Shown: positions 1 to 6,650 of the stretch, piece by piece
Layout of the letters: each line of letters opens with the position of its first letter
Position numbering within the stretch: the first letter of the stretch is position 1
Assembly (NCBI GenBank): GCA_964481775.1
Contig: CAYZUX010000120.1
Span: 1-17,643 of the forward strand
Direction: 5' to 3'
Source of the DNA: OLB16 sp964481775
Lineage (GTDB): Bacteria; Hinthialibacterota; Hinthialibacteria; OLB16
DNA length: 17,643 nucleotides
The notes under the pieces: generated by a model
Databases searched by the model: none
The model's input: the letters and a program-made list of their open reading frames with translations, nothing else
Told to the model about the DNA's origin: nothing
Position numbers and translations under genes: made by a program

Positions 1-1350
1 ATGGAAGGGCAAAGACGTGGATGGCCAAAAGAAGCAAGCGTAGACACCGATGGACAAGGCCAATTCGAATATCCGGAAGCCTTCGGTTTGATGATCGTCC
101 AGGTGAGTTCGGAAGAGGGCTACTACGGCTCCTATGAGGATCCAGCGAGTCCGGCGGCGGCACTCCAGATGCAACAATGGAGTCGAGTGGAAGGTATCAT
201 CAAGAAAGGAAACCTTCCTGTTCCGCAAGCGAAACTGGAACTCTCGATGGAAGGAGCTCCCAGATTCGATTTGTCTAAGACCGCTTTCCGTGAGAAATGG
301 ACCACCCGAACCGATGACACAGGATTCTACAGGTTTGGTAAAATTCCTCCCGGGATTGGAACCCTTACTTGGGTAACACAACCCGGTATTGGGCAGGAAA
401 GATGGCAACGGATTTCCCGATCGACAACAGTGAAAGTCCTTCCCGGTCCGGTGACACAGGTTCACATCGGAGGTAAAGGGCGGTCTGTCATTGGGAAAAT
501 CGGAGCCATCAAAGGATTCCAAGGCCCACTCGTATTCCCAGCCTCATCCCGAATTTCATTGACGCCACATACGTCACTCTTTACAGGACAGCGTCCCAAT
601 TCCCCATGGGGATCCACCTATGCTTCCGCCCAGGAGATCCAATACTGGACACGCAAAGCAGCCAATCCTGATAACTTCGGAGCGCAAACAGTGGTGGATG
701 CTGATGGCTCATTCCGCTTCGAAGACATCCCTCCAGTAACCTGCGAGTTGCATGTCACTTTCGCTCAAAATCCCTGCCCGGAGCACCCCGATCTGATGAC
801 TGCGGCTGGAAATGCACACCTGATTGTCCCTCAAGTCAACCTGGAAGCAGATCGTGATTTGGGAGATATCGAGCTTAATCCAGTTGATGAAGAACGATTG
901 GAGGCCGGTTCAGAATGGCCGGGCATCGATCAAGAGTCGACTCAAGGATCTTTTAATCCCTCTCCAGAAGATGGCAACTTTGTTCTGATCCACTTCTGGG
1001 CTCCCTGGCACAAGGGAAGTGTCGAGGAGCTGGCTGTGATGAAAAGGATCCACAAGCAGTTCGGAGGTAATACACGTTTCCGGATGGCGGGGATTTGCCT
1101 GGGAAGTAATCTGGAGGACCTCAAACAGCTTTGTGACCAGCATGGCCTCCGATGGGAGCAGATCCCGCTACGTGACTGGTGGGACGATAATGTGATGATG
1201 GAACATGGCATCCAACGTCTCCCCTCTGCCTTCCTTATTTCGCCAGACTGGAAGGTCCTCGCTGCCGATGTGCAGGGAGAAGAGGTTTATGAGGCGGTCA
1301 AGCAGGCACTTGCGGCCCAAGACTCTTCCTCCCACAATATATCACAATAA
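1..1350 (+). CDS. Carboxypeptidase-regulatory-like repeats fused to a thioredoxin-like domain (probably 5' partial)
   Basis: The reading frame is open from the first base to a TAA at 1348-1350, so the 449 residues seen are probably the C-terminal part of a longer protein; the first beta-sandwich repeat looks cut. At least three carboxypeptidase-regulatory-like segments are visible, marked by 'TDGQGQFEYPEA' near residue 16, 'TDDTGFYRFGKIPPG' near 104 and 'DADGSFRFEDIPP' near 233. Residues about 315-440 resemble a TlpA/redoxin-type thioredoxin fold: 'FVLIHFWAPW' leads into the active-site turn and 'LPSAFLI' supplies the usual cis-proline. The turn reads W336-H-K-G-S340, so both cysteines of CxxC are missing and thiol-disulfide exchange is not expected. 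Such fusions usually lie outside the cytoplasm, anchored by an N-terminal part not visible here. A binding or scaffolding role is inferred. The gene ends 14 bases before hicB. Confidence 0.75.
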   Translation: MEGQRRGWPKEASVDTDGQGQFEYPEAFGLMIVQVSSEEGYYGSYEDPASPAAALQMQQWSRVEGIIKKGNLPVPQAKLELSMEGAPRFDLSKTAFREKWTTRTDDTGFYRFGKIPPGIGTLTWVTQPGIGQERWQRISRSTTVKVLPGPVTQVHIGGKGRSVIGKIGAIKGFQGPLVFPASSRISLTPHTSLFTGQRPNSPWGSTYASAQEIQYWTRKAANPDNFGAQTVVDADGSFRFEDIPPVTCELHVTFAQNPCPEHPDLMTAAGNAHLIVPQVNLEADRDLGDIELNPVDEERLEAGSEWPGIDQESTQGSFNPSPEDGNFVLIHFWAPWHKGSVEELAVMKRIHKQFGGNTRFRMAGICLGSNLEDLKQLCDQHGLRWEQIPLRDWWDDNVMMEHGIQRLPSAFLISPDWKVLAADVQGEEVYEAVKQALAAQDSSSHNISQ

Positions 1351-1364
1351 AGAAAGGGATCCGC

Positions 1365-1586
1365 ATGACCCACAGGTTTACCGCAATTATTGAACGTGAA
1401 GGAAACTGGTTTGTAGCCCACTGCCCTGAGCTAGACATCGCCAGCCAAGGGGAGAATGTCGAACAGGCCCGTGCGATGCTCGCTGAGGCAGTCGTTCTGT
1501 TTCTGGAGACCGCCTCGGAAGAAGAGGTCATAGGACGCCTTCACTCAGAGGTGTACATTTCACCACTTGAGGTTTCCGTTGGGTAA
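1365..1586 (+). CDS. hicB: HicB-family antitoxin, short form
   Basis: This 73-residue protein has the HicB (UPF0150-type) partial RNase-H-like fold: 'FTAIIEREGNWFVAHCPELDIASQGE' leading to a helix 'VEQARAMLAEAVVLFLE'. HicB proteins neutralise the HicA mRNA interferase by masking its active site. Many carry a C-terminal DNA-binding segment (RHH or HTH); this one stops after the core fold, so repression of its own promoter is doubtful unless another protein does it. The ATG at 1365 follows a purine-rich 'aaaggg' at about the right distance. The order hicB then hicA is the reverse of the E. coli hicAB operon, but both orders are known. The 3' end overlaps hicA by about 20 bases, which implies translational coupling. 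Family assignment is firm from sequence pattern; activity is inferred. Confidence 0.85.
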   Translation: MTHRFTAIIEREGNWFVAHCPELDIASQGENVEQARAMLAEAVVLFLETASEEEVIGRLHSEVYISPLEVSVG

Positions 1587-1800
1587 ACTACGTGTCCTTT
1601 CCGGGCAACAGGTGTGCAAAATCCTCTCGGAGTACGGATTCCGAGAGGTCCGTCAAAGAGGGAGCCATCTGGTGATGCAGAAGTCCATATCAGGCACCAC
1701 CATCACTGTTCCAGTCCCCCTCCACCAGGAGCTGGCACATGGAACATTACTCTCCATCATTAGACAATCTCAGCTTCCAAGGGATCTGTTTGAAATCTGA
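1567..1800 (+). CDS. hicA: HicA-family mRNA interferase toxin
   Basis: The 77-residue product matches the HicA double-stranded-RNA-binding-like fold: 'SGQQVCKILSEYGFREVRQRGSHLVM' followed by 'TTITVPVPLHQELAHGTLLSIIRQ'. The histidine in 'GSHLVM' is the catalytic residue of HicA mRNA interferases, and the 'VPLHQELAHGTLLSIIRQ' block is typical of the C-terminal half. No ATG is available. The frame can start at TTG 1567, or at TTG 1579 which gives a product four residues shorter and closer to the family N-terminus. Either start lies inside hicB, whose stop is at 1584-1586, so translation probably depends on hicB translation. All key residues are present and the frame is intact, so this is likely a working toxin. 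Confidence 0.85.
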   Translation: MRFPLGKLRVLSGQQVCKILSEYGFREVRQRGSHLVMQKSISGTTITVPVPLHQELAHGTLLSIIRQSQLPRDLFEI

Positions 1801-1833
1801 TCCGCTACTCTCCCCGGCCCGTCTCCGCTTGCA

Positions 1834-1862
1834 TTGAAGAGACCGCCTAAGACTGCTATCTT
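1834..1862 (+). promoter_or_regulatory. Candidate sigma-70-type promoter for the aspartate kinase operon
   Basis: TTGAAG at 1834-1839 (4 of 6 matches to the -35 consensus) lies 17 bases from TATCTT at 1857-1862 (4 of 6 to -10). TG at 1854-1855 gives an extended -10. It lies in the 96-base gap between hicA and the aspartate kinase ATG at 1897. The parts are individually weak but the geometry is right. TTG 1834 also opens the kinase frame, but it is not the likely translation start. Confidence 0.4.
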
Positions 1863-1896
1863 TGCCTTATTCATATTGGGGAGTTCTGTTGCGAAC

Positions 1897-3135
1897 ATGC
1901 CGATACTCGTGCACAAGTATGGCGGCACCTCCATGGGCAACATCGAGAGGATTCTCTCGAATGCCCAGAGAATTGCCGCGGATATCGAAAAAGGATACCA
2001 GGTCGCGGTCGTGGTCAGCGCGATGGCCGGTGAGACCAACCGGTTGCTTGCCCTGGCCGATAGTATCGATCCACGTGGCTCTGGACGTGAACGCGACATG
2101 CTGGCCTCAGCGGGTGAGCAGGTGAGCATCGCGCTCATGGCCATGGCTCTTCACAAGGTTGGGGTTCAATCCGTGTCCTATACCGCCCTGCAAGCGGGGA
2201 TTCACACCGATCCCTTCCACACTCGGGCGAAGATCAAGTCCATCGATACCTCCAGGCTGCGCGAGGATCTGGATAAAGGGATTGTCCCTGTGGTGGCCGG
2301 ATTCCAGGGGGTCACGGAGTCGATGGACATCACCACCCTGGGGCGTGGCGCTTCGGACACCTCGGCGGCGGCCTTGGCGGCGGCTCTCGGGGCGGTGCGT
2401 TGCGACATCTACACCGATGTCGATGGGGTCTATGCCGCTGATCCACGGATTGTACGCGGAGCCAGGAAGTTGGCGCGGGTCTCCTATGATGAGATGCTGG
2501 AAATGGCCGGATCGGGCTCCAAGGTACTCCAGACCCGTTCGGTGGTCTTCGCCAAGAAGTACAATGTACCCTTGATGGTCCTGACTAGTTTTGAAGACAA
2601 ACCCGGGACACTGATCTCGGAGGAGGTGAAAGATATGGAAGACGTCCTGGTCACAGGAGTCTGCTCGGACAAGAGCGAGGCACGTATCACCCTGTGGGGT
2701 ATTCCGGATCAGCCCGGTATCGCCGCGAAGATCTTTGAGGCCCTTGCGGCTCAGGGGATCTCGGTGGATATGATCATTCAGAGCAAGGGCCAGGATGGGC
2801 TGGCCAATATGTCATACACGGTCACCAAGCCGGATCTGGGTGATGCGGTCAAAGTCACCGAGTCGGTGGCCAAGGATTTGGGCGCCAAACAAATGGGGGT
2901 TGATGAGAAGATATCCAAGGTGACCGTGGTCGGAGTTGGGATGAAAGCCCATAGTGGTGTGGCGGCGCGGATGTTCCGTTGCCTGGCCGACAAGGGGATC
3001 AACATCTACATGATCAGCACCTCGGAGATCAGGATTTCCGTCGTGATCCATGAGGACTATACTGAATTGGCGGTGAGAGCACTGGCCAAAGAATTCGATC
3101 TGGTGGATGAGGACCAGGAGGTGGTGAGTGCCTGA
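1897..3135 (+). CDS. lysC: Aspartate kinase (alpha subunit), two ACT domains
   Basis: Catalyses ATP-dependent phosphorylation of L-aspartate, the first step toward lysine/diaminopimelate, threonine and methionine, in the cytoplasm. The frame extends upstream to TTG 1834, but ATG 1897 gives the family N-terminus 'MPILVHKYGGTSMG', so a 412-residue protein is called. Kinase-domain marks are K7-Y-G-G-T-S12, 'TTLGRGASDTSA' around 146-157 (Ala152 where Gly is common) and 'DIYTDVDGVYAADPRI' from about 170. Two ACT domains follow: 'LWGIPDQPGIAAKIFEALA' from about 265 and 'VTVVGVGMKAHSGVAARMF' from about 342, ending with 'MISTSEIRISVVI'. Length and layout match the monofunctional, amino-acid-feedback-inhibited type of B. 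subtilis and C. glutamicum. A strong internal start at 2635 should give a separate beta subunit. The stop overlaps the next gene by 8 bases. Confidence 0.95.
   Translation: MPILVHKYGGTSMGNIERILSNAQRIAADIEKGYQVAVVVSAMAGETNRLLALADSIDPRGSGRERDMLASAGEQVSIALMAMALHKVGVQSVSYTALQAGIHTDPFHTRAKIKSIDTSRLREDLDKGIVPVVAGFQGVTESMDITTLGRGASDTSAAALAAALGAVRCDIYTDVDGVYAADPRIVRGARKLARVSYDEMLEMAGSGSKVLQTRSVVFAKKYNVPLMVLTSFEDKPGTLISEEVKDMEDVLVTGVCSDKSEARITLWGIPDQPGIAAKIFEALAAQGISVDMIIQSKGQDGLANMSYTVTKPDLGDAVKVTESVAKDLGAKQMGVDEKISKVTVVGVGMKAHSGVAARMFRCLADKGINIYMISTSEIRISVVIHEDYTELAVRALAKEFDLVDEDQEVVSA
2619..2637 (+). promoter_or_regulatory. Internal Shine-Dalgarno and ATG for the aspartate kinase beta subunit
   Basis: Inside the kinase gene GGAGGAGGTGA (2619-2629) contains a full AGGAGGTGA anti-16S match, placed 8 bases (counted from AGGAGG) before an in-frame ATG at 2635. 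This is a stronger ribosome-binding site than the one before the main start at 1897. Its place between kinase and ACT domains is exactly where the B. subtilis and C. glutamicum beta subunits begin. Confidence 0.7.
2635..3135 (+). CDS. Aspartate kinase beta subunit (in-frame internal translation product)
   Basis: Predicted 166-residue product made from ATG 2635, in frame with the full-length kinase and equal to its residues 247-412. It holds both ACT domains and no kinase domain. In characterised alpha2beta2 enzymes a subunit of about 160-170 residues beginning near residue 246-250 pairs with the C-terminus of the alpha chain and helps form the effector sites for lysine and/or threonine. The sequence shows the start and the near-perfect ribosome-binding site; that the protein is made is inferred from those and from the family. 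Which amino acid inhibits it cannot be read safely from the sequence. Confidence 0.65.
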   Translation: MEDVLVTGVCSDKSEARITLWGIPDQPGIAAKIFEALAAQGISVDMIIQSKGQDGLANMSYTVTKPDLGDAVKVTESVAKDLGAKQMGVDEKISKVTVVGVGMKAHSGVAARMFRCLADKGINIYMISTSEIRISVVIHEDYTELAVRALAKEFDLVDEDQEVVSA

Positions 3136-3697
3136 TCACACTCACAGGTGCGGGATTGCTGGACGCCAACGGACAGCCATCCTGGCGATTGACTTCCAGG
3201 AAAAATTCCTGCCAGTCATTCCGGATGTAGAAAAAATTCAGGCCAACTTAGTGCTCCTAGCTAAAGCAGCGGGGATTTTGAACATCCCACTGTTGATCAC
3301 CGAGCAATATCCAAAGGGGCTGGGACCAACTGTGTCTGCCCTGGCGGCAGAGCTGGGCAGTACACAAAGAATCGAGAAGACCAGTTTCAGCTGCTTTGGT
3401 GAGAACGTTTTTGCCGATAATCTGGAACGATTAGGTGTGGATACCCTCATTCTGGGAGGGGTGGAAGCACATGTCTGTGTTGCCCAGACTGCCCTTGACG
3501 CGTTGAATAAGGGCTACCGGGTACATATCCTGGCCGATGCGGTGGGATCCAGGAATCCGGAGCATGCTCGAATCGCATTAGAGCGGCTGCGGGATGCGGG
3601 TGCTGTCATCAGCTGTACTGAAATGGCGTTGTTCGAGCTCCTGGGAAAAGCCGGCACGCCTGAGTTTAGACAGATACAATCGTTGATTAAGGGCTGA
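3128..3697 (+). CDS. Isochorismatase-family cysteine hydrolase
   Basis: A 189-residue protein of the isochorismatase-like (nicotinamidase/cysteine hydrolase) superfamily. The catalytic triad is visible as Asp22 ('LAIDFQEKF'), Lys84 ('IEKTSFSCF') and Cys117 ('GGVEAHVCVAQTALDA'). The 'VEAHVCV..TA.DAL..GY.V....DAV.S' block is typical of the YcaC-like/ribonuclease-Z-unrelated hydrolases often called simply isochorismatase-like. Substrate is unknown; nicotinamidase metal ligands are not obvious, so nicotinamide is unlikely. The start is GTG 3128, six bases after AGGAGG at 3116-3121, both lying inside the end of the aspartate kinase gene. The 8-base overlap implies translational coupling. No direct metabolic link to aspartate kinase is evident. 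Confidence 0.9.
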   Translation: MPDHTHRCGIAGRQRTAILAIDFQEKFLPVIPDVEKIQANLVLLAKAAGILNIPLLITEQYPKGLGPTVSALAAELGSTQRIEKTSFSCFGENVFADNLERLGVDTLILGGVEAHVCVAQTALDALNKGYRVHILADAVGSRNPEHARIALERLRDAGAVISCTEMALFELLGKAGTPEFRQIQSLIKG

Positions 3698-3723
3698 GAG
3701 GGGGCGCCTGGGAGGAAGGAACC

Positions 3724-5001
3724 ATGCGGAAGACTCTTCGGTCCGTTTTGCTCATCACGTGCCTCGCCGGTCTATTGGCGGGGAAACCTGTATTGGCTCA
3801 ATCAGCTTCCGATTCATCGGCAAAGGGGCTGGCCTCCCCAGGTGCAAGTGTCGCTATCCTTGATTTGTTCAACCTCTCGAACAAATCCGAATACGATTCC
3901 TGGGAATCCCTCTGGGGCCGTGGAATCCGGCGTGAAGTGTTCGCCCAAAAGGACCTGAAGGTCATTGCTTACCCCCACATCCACATGGCCCTGAAGGAAC
4001 TCAAGATCGATGATTACTACATCGCACCCGAACAGGTTCCACCACTCGGGAAGAAGCTGGGGGCGGATTTCGTGGTGCTGGGGAGTTTTACTGTTTCCAA
4101 CAACATGATTGCCGCCTCGCTCAAGGTCGTCGATGGGAAGACAGGACGGCTTCTCAAGGAGGAGACCCGTTTCGCCGATGCCTCGAAACCCAATGAGTTC
4201 ATCAGCGATCTCTCCAGTACTTTGCTCAAGATTCTGCTCGGATCAAGTGCGGTTCTATCTCCATCCACCGCACCCCCATCCGTCGAAACTCCCCCAGCCC
4301 AGGATCCCACACCCGCTCCTGAGATCGTTACCGAGCCAGTCACTTCACCCTTGCCCTTCGCTCCGATTGACACAGGCCCTTCCCCTGAAACCATCGGACC
4401 GGAGGAGATCGAGGCAAGCCCAATGGTGAGCCCTGTTCCAGGAGCAGTCGTCCAACCGCCACCACCCCAAGTTCCTTCAGTCCAGCCGCAGACCTTTGTC
4501 AGGCCGATCGAAGCGGAGATACCCTCCATGCCGCGGACTGGCACCGCTCCCTCTCAGGCGATTCAATCACCATTCCAACCCATGCCGGTTCTCCCTGCAC
4601 CTCCACCACCAATGCGCCCCTATAGCCCGCCACCGCAGTATCAGATGCCCTCACAGGGAAGCCCTTATGCTCCACCCATGGGACCTGCTCCTCAACAGGG
4701 AATGAGTTACCAGCAGCCACAAGCCTATACCCCTTCTCCCGCGGCAGTTCAGGAAGAGAGCCGTCTCCGCCGTTTCCTGAATTGGATGAGCCGTCCTTTC
4801 CGTCCTGCTGAAAACCTGCCGCCACCCCAAGTGGCTCCACCTTCTTACACCCAGCCAGCTCCCGCTGTTCCGAACATGCAACAGCAACCAATGACACAGC
4901 CCATGCCTCAACCCATGCCTCAACCCATGACGGCACCTCCTCCCCAGGGGAATCCAGTGACAAGGTTTTTCGGGAGGTTGTTTGGGAGGGGTTCGAGTTA
5001 A
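3724..5001 (+). CDS. Exported CsgG/FlgO-like domain protein with Pro/Gln-rich tail
   Basis: The 425-residue product starts at ATG 3724 after a purine-rich GGGAGGAAGG. Residues 1-25 form a Sec signal peptide ending 'PVLA', cleaved before Q26. Residues about 38-170 ('VAILDLFNLSN...', 'GRGIRREVFAQKDLKVIA', 'LGKKLGADFVVLGSFTVSNNMIAASLKVVDGKTGRLLKEE') have the pattern of the CsgG/FlgO/LpoB-like fold found in periplasmic and outer-membrane-associated accessory proteins. From about 172 on the chain is Pro/Gln/Met-rich and probably disordered. It contains a 12-base tandem repeat (4900-4923). Two short basic-aromatic helices break the tail: residues 345-358 ('SRLRRFLNWMSRPF') and 411-422 ('PVTRFFGRLFGR'). 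Function is unknown. A structural envelope role is inferred. It follows the isochorismatase gene by 26 bases and its stop overlaps that of the convergent gene. Confidence 0.75.
   Translation: MRKTLRSVLLITCLAGLLAGKPVLAQSASDSSAKGLASPGASVAILDLFNLSNKSEYDSWESLWGRGIRREVFAQKDLKVIAYPHIHMALKELKIDDYYIAPEQVPPLGKKLGADFVVLGSFTVSNNMIAASLKVVDGKTGRLLKEETRFADASKPNEFISDLSSTLLKILLGSSAVLSPSTAPPSVETPPAQDPTPAPEIVTEPVTSPLPFAPIDTGPSPETIGPEEIEASPMVSPVPGAVVQPPPPQVPSVQPQTFVRPIEAEIPSMPRTGTAPSQAIQSPFQPMPVLPAPPPPMRPYSPPPQYQMPSQGSPYAPPMGPAPQQGMSYQQPQAYTPSPAAVQEESRLRRFLNWMSRPFRPAENLPPPQVAPPSYTQPAPAVPNMQQQPMTQPMPQPMPQPMTAPPPQGNPVTRFFGRLFGRGSS
4900..4930 (+). repeat. 12-base tandem repeat in the Pro/Gln-rich tail
   Basis: Two perfect copies of CCCATGCCTCAA (4900-4911 and 4912-4923) plus a partial third copy (CCCATGA, 4924-4930) encode Pro-Met-Pro-Gln units. 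Because the unit is a multiple of three, copy-number change would keep the frame. Confidence 0.8.
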
Positions 5002-5516
5002 CGTCTTAACGCATCAATCAATCGCTGCGGGTTCGGCGTGCTCAGCATCACACTATAACCCAGGTGCGTGGGGATATAAGCCACTTTGGTTTCGTCGGTC
5101 AGGTAGACCAGAGCCTTACCCCCTTTCTTGATGCGGAACCAACCCGATTTGTATCCTGGGTAGTTGGAACCACAGGTCTTCCAGGTGGTTTGATAATCGA
5201 GATCCTTCTTAAGGTTGAGAACCAGGGCATTCGCCGGATCAAGCGATTTTCTGGGGATTGTCCTGCCCCAGAAATCTCCTCTTATCCTGAGCCCTTCACT
5301 GCTCACCTCAAAAGCCGCTCCTCTTGAGCCACGGAAGGTAATCAGCAGAACTGGAACTACAATGACAAAAACCGATGAGACCACCAGAATAGATACCCAT
5401 CCCGCGTTTTGAACCACAACCACTACCAACCCGACGAGTGTCGCCACCATAGCAATACCCGCGATGATGAGGAAGCCGCCGACTTTCGCCGGGATGATCG
5501 AGAACTCTTCTCTCAC
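4998..5516 (-). CDS. Membrane protein with a bacterial PH domain (bPH_5-like)
   Basis: A 172-residue protein with two hydrophobic segments (about 12-34 and 40-61) followed by a soluble domain of about 105 residues. That domain ('FEVSSEGLRIRGDFWGRTIPRKSL', 'SNYPGYKSGWFRIKKGGKALVYLTDETKVAYIPTHLGYSVMLSTPNPQRLIDALRR') matches the pattern of the bPH_5 (PF10882-type) pleckstrin-homology-like domain. The soluble part probably faces the cytoplasm. Start is GTG 5516, overlapping the stop of the ribbon-helix-helix gene in a 4-base GTGA, so it is the last gene of the SPFH operon. Its stop shares the TTAA at 4998-5001 with the stop of the convergent plus-strand gene. Molecular function is unknown. Operon position suggests it works with the SPFH protein at the membrane. 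Confidence 0.85.
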   Translation of the reverse strand: MREEFSIIPAKVGGFLIIAGIAMVATLVGLVVVVVQNAGWVSILVVSSVFVIVVPVLLITFRGSRGAAFEVSSEGLRIRGDFWGRTIPRKSLDPANALVLNLKKDLDYQTTWKTCGSNYPGYKSGWFRIKKGGKALVYLTDETKVAYIPTHLGYSVMLSTPNPQRLIDALRR

Positions 5517-5719
5517 AATTCCTCTCCTTCTTCTTCACGTTTTCGAGCTGATGGCCCATCTGGACCGGGATCCTCTACAATGCTCTTCCCCCGCCGTAGA
5601 ACAGCTTCTCTCAGGAGGAACTCAATCTGGGCATTGACACTGCGGAACTCCTGATCCGCCCAGCGGTTGAGCTCCTCCCAGAGCTCGGGATTGATACGCA
5701 AAAGGAGCTTCTTTTTCAT
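5513..5719 (-). CDS. Ribbon-helix-helix (Arc/MetJ-type) DNA-binding protein
   Basis: A 68-residue protein. The open frame extends upstream to 5788, but ATG 5719 is the natural start: it follows AGGTGAGG and gives an N-terminal strand 'MKKKLLLRINPELWEELNRWADQEFRSVNAQIEFLLREAVLRRGK', a typical Arc-like beta-alpha-alpha unit (strand 2-9, helix A 10-22, helix B 29-43). The last 20 residues are acidic and likely disordered. It is encoded 14 bases after the SPFH gene and overlaps the PH-domain gene by 4 bases. From memory, SPFH genes followed by such an Arc-like gene occur in many bacteria, so the pair looks conserved. Autoregulation of the operon is inferred, not shown. A toxin-antitoxin role is less likely, since neither neighbour looks like a toxin. 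Confidence 0.85.
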   Translation of the reverse strand: MKKKLLLRINPELWEELNRWADQEFRSVNAQIEFLLREAVLRRGKSIVEDPGPDGPSARKREEEGEEL

Positions 5720-5733
5720 GGCCTCACCTGGAC

Positions 5734-6630
5734 TCACTGGTAAAGCGTCCCGGCATTGATGACAGGATGGGCTTCCTTCTCGCCACACAGCACCACAAGC
5801 AGGTTGCTCACCATCGAGGCTTTACGTTCTTCATCCAGATCAACCACATGCTCCGCACTGAGCCTTTCAAGCGCCATCTGAACCATCCCGACCGCGCCAT
5901 CCACAATCTTGGTACGGGCCGCGACGATGGCCGAGGCCTGCTGACGTTTAAGCATTGCCTCGGCGATTTCGGGAGAATAGGCAAGGTGAGAGAGACGCGC
6001 CTCCAAGACAGTCACTCCAGCTTTGTTCAGTCTCTCCTGGAGTTCCTTGACCAATGCCTGTGAAACCTCATCGATATTCCCACGTAGCGATACCGTTGTG
6101 TGTTCTTCCCAGGAATCATAAGGGAAGGAGCTGGCCAGGTGACGGAGCGCAGTCTCACTCTGGGTAGTGACATAATCCACATAGTCATCCACCTCAAAGG
6201 TCGCGGCGAAGGTGTCCTGAACCATCCAGATCACCACTGCGGCAATCTCAATCGGATTGCCGGCATGGTCATTCACCTTCAGCCTTTGCATATTCAGGTT
6301 GCGTAGACGAAGCGAGATCTTCTTTTTAATAATGAGCGGATTCACCCACCAGAAACCATTTTGTTTCACGGACCCTTCATATTTACCGAAGAGAAGCAGA
6401 ACACCGGCTTCATTCGGCTGCAGCACAAAGAATCCGATCGAGGTGACCACTGACAGGATAAAGAGAAATGTAGCGCCAACCACAGTCCAGATACCCGGCG
6501 CCGCCGGACCTCCCGCATCCACCATCCGGACCCCCTTGTAGAACACCCAGGCACTCACCAGGTACATGGCGATATTCACCGCCAGCATCAGCCAACCTGA
6601 CTTTGGGACCACTTCCACTTCTTTCGACAT
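5734..6630 (-). CDS. SPFH (band 7/stomatin-like) domain membrane protein
   Basis: A 298-residue protein with two transmembrane segments (about 13-31 and 47-69), then an SPFH domain opening 'FFVLQPNEAGVLLLFGKYEGSVKQNGFWW' and continuing 'NDHAGNPIEIAAVVIWMVQD' and 'TTQSETALRHLASSFPYDS'. A helical part follows, 'ARLSHLAYSPEIAEAMLKRQQASAIVAARTKIVDGAVGMV', and the end reads 'SNLLVVLCGEKEAHPVINAGTLYQ'. SPFH proteins form large ring or cage oligomers that organise membrane microdomains or control membrane proteases. ATG 6630 is chosen over ATG 6648 because a perfect AGGAGG (6643-6638) lies 7 bases upstream of it. A sigma-70-type promoter lies at 6688-6661. It heads a three-gene operon with the RHH and PH-domain genes. 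The exact client is unknown. Confidence 0.92.
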   Translation of the reverse strand: MSKEVEVVPKSGWLMLAVNIAMYLVSAWVFYKGVRMVDAGGPAAPGIWTVVGATFLFILSVVTSIGFFVLQPNEAGVLLLFGKYEGSVKQNGFWWVNPLIIKKKISLRLRNLNMQRLKVNDHAGNPIEIAAVVIWMVQDTFAATFEVDDYVDYVTTQSETALRHLASSFPYDSWEEHTTVSLRGNIDEVSQALVKELQERLNKAGVTVLEARLSHLAYSPEIAEAMLKRQQASAIVAARTKIVDGAVGMVQMALERLSAEHVVDLDEERKASMVSNLLVVLCGEKEAHPVINAGTLYQ

Positions 6631-6650
6631 CACAGAGCCTCCTAGCATAT

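Noticed and set aside
1834..1896. Extended N-terminus of aspartate kinase from TTG 1834 (hydrophobic 'FALFILGSSVA', signal-like).
   Set aside because: Aspartate kinases are cytoplasmic and start a few residues before KYGGTS; ATG 1897 fits. The upstream bases look like a promoter.
4017..4963. Long minus-strand open frames (4017-4544 and 4499-4963).
   Set aside because: Antisense to the Pro-rich envelope protein; Pro codons read backwards as Gly/Trp/Arg and leave frames open by composition.
5720..5788. Upstream extension of the ribbon-helix-helix protein to 5788.
   Set aside because: It overlaps the SPFH coding end, has no family resemblance, and ATG 5719 has a good Shine-Dalgarno and the canonical N-terminal strand.
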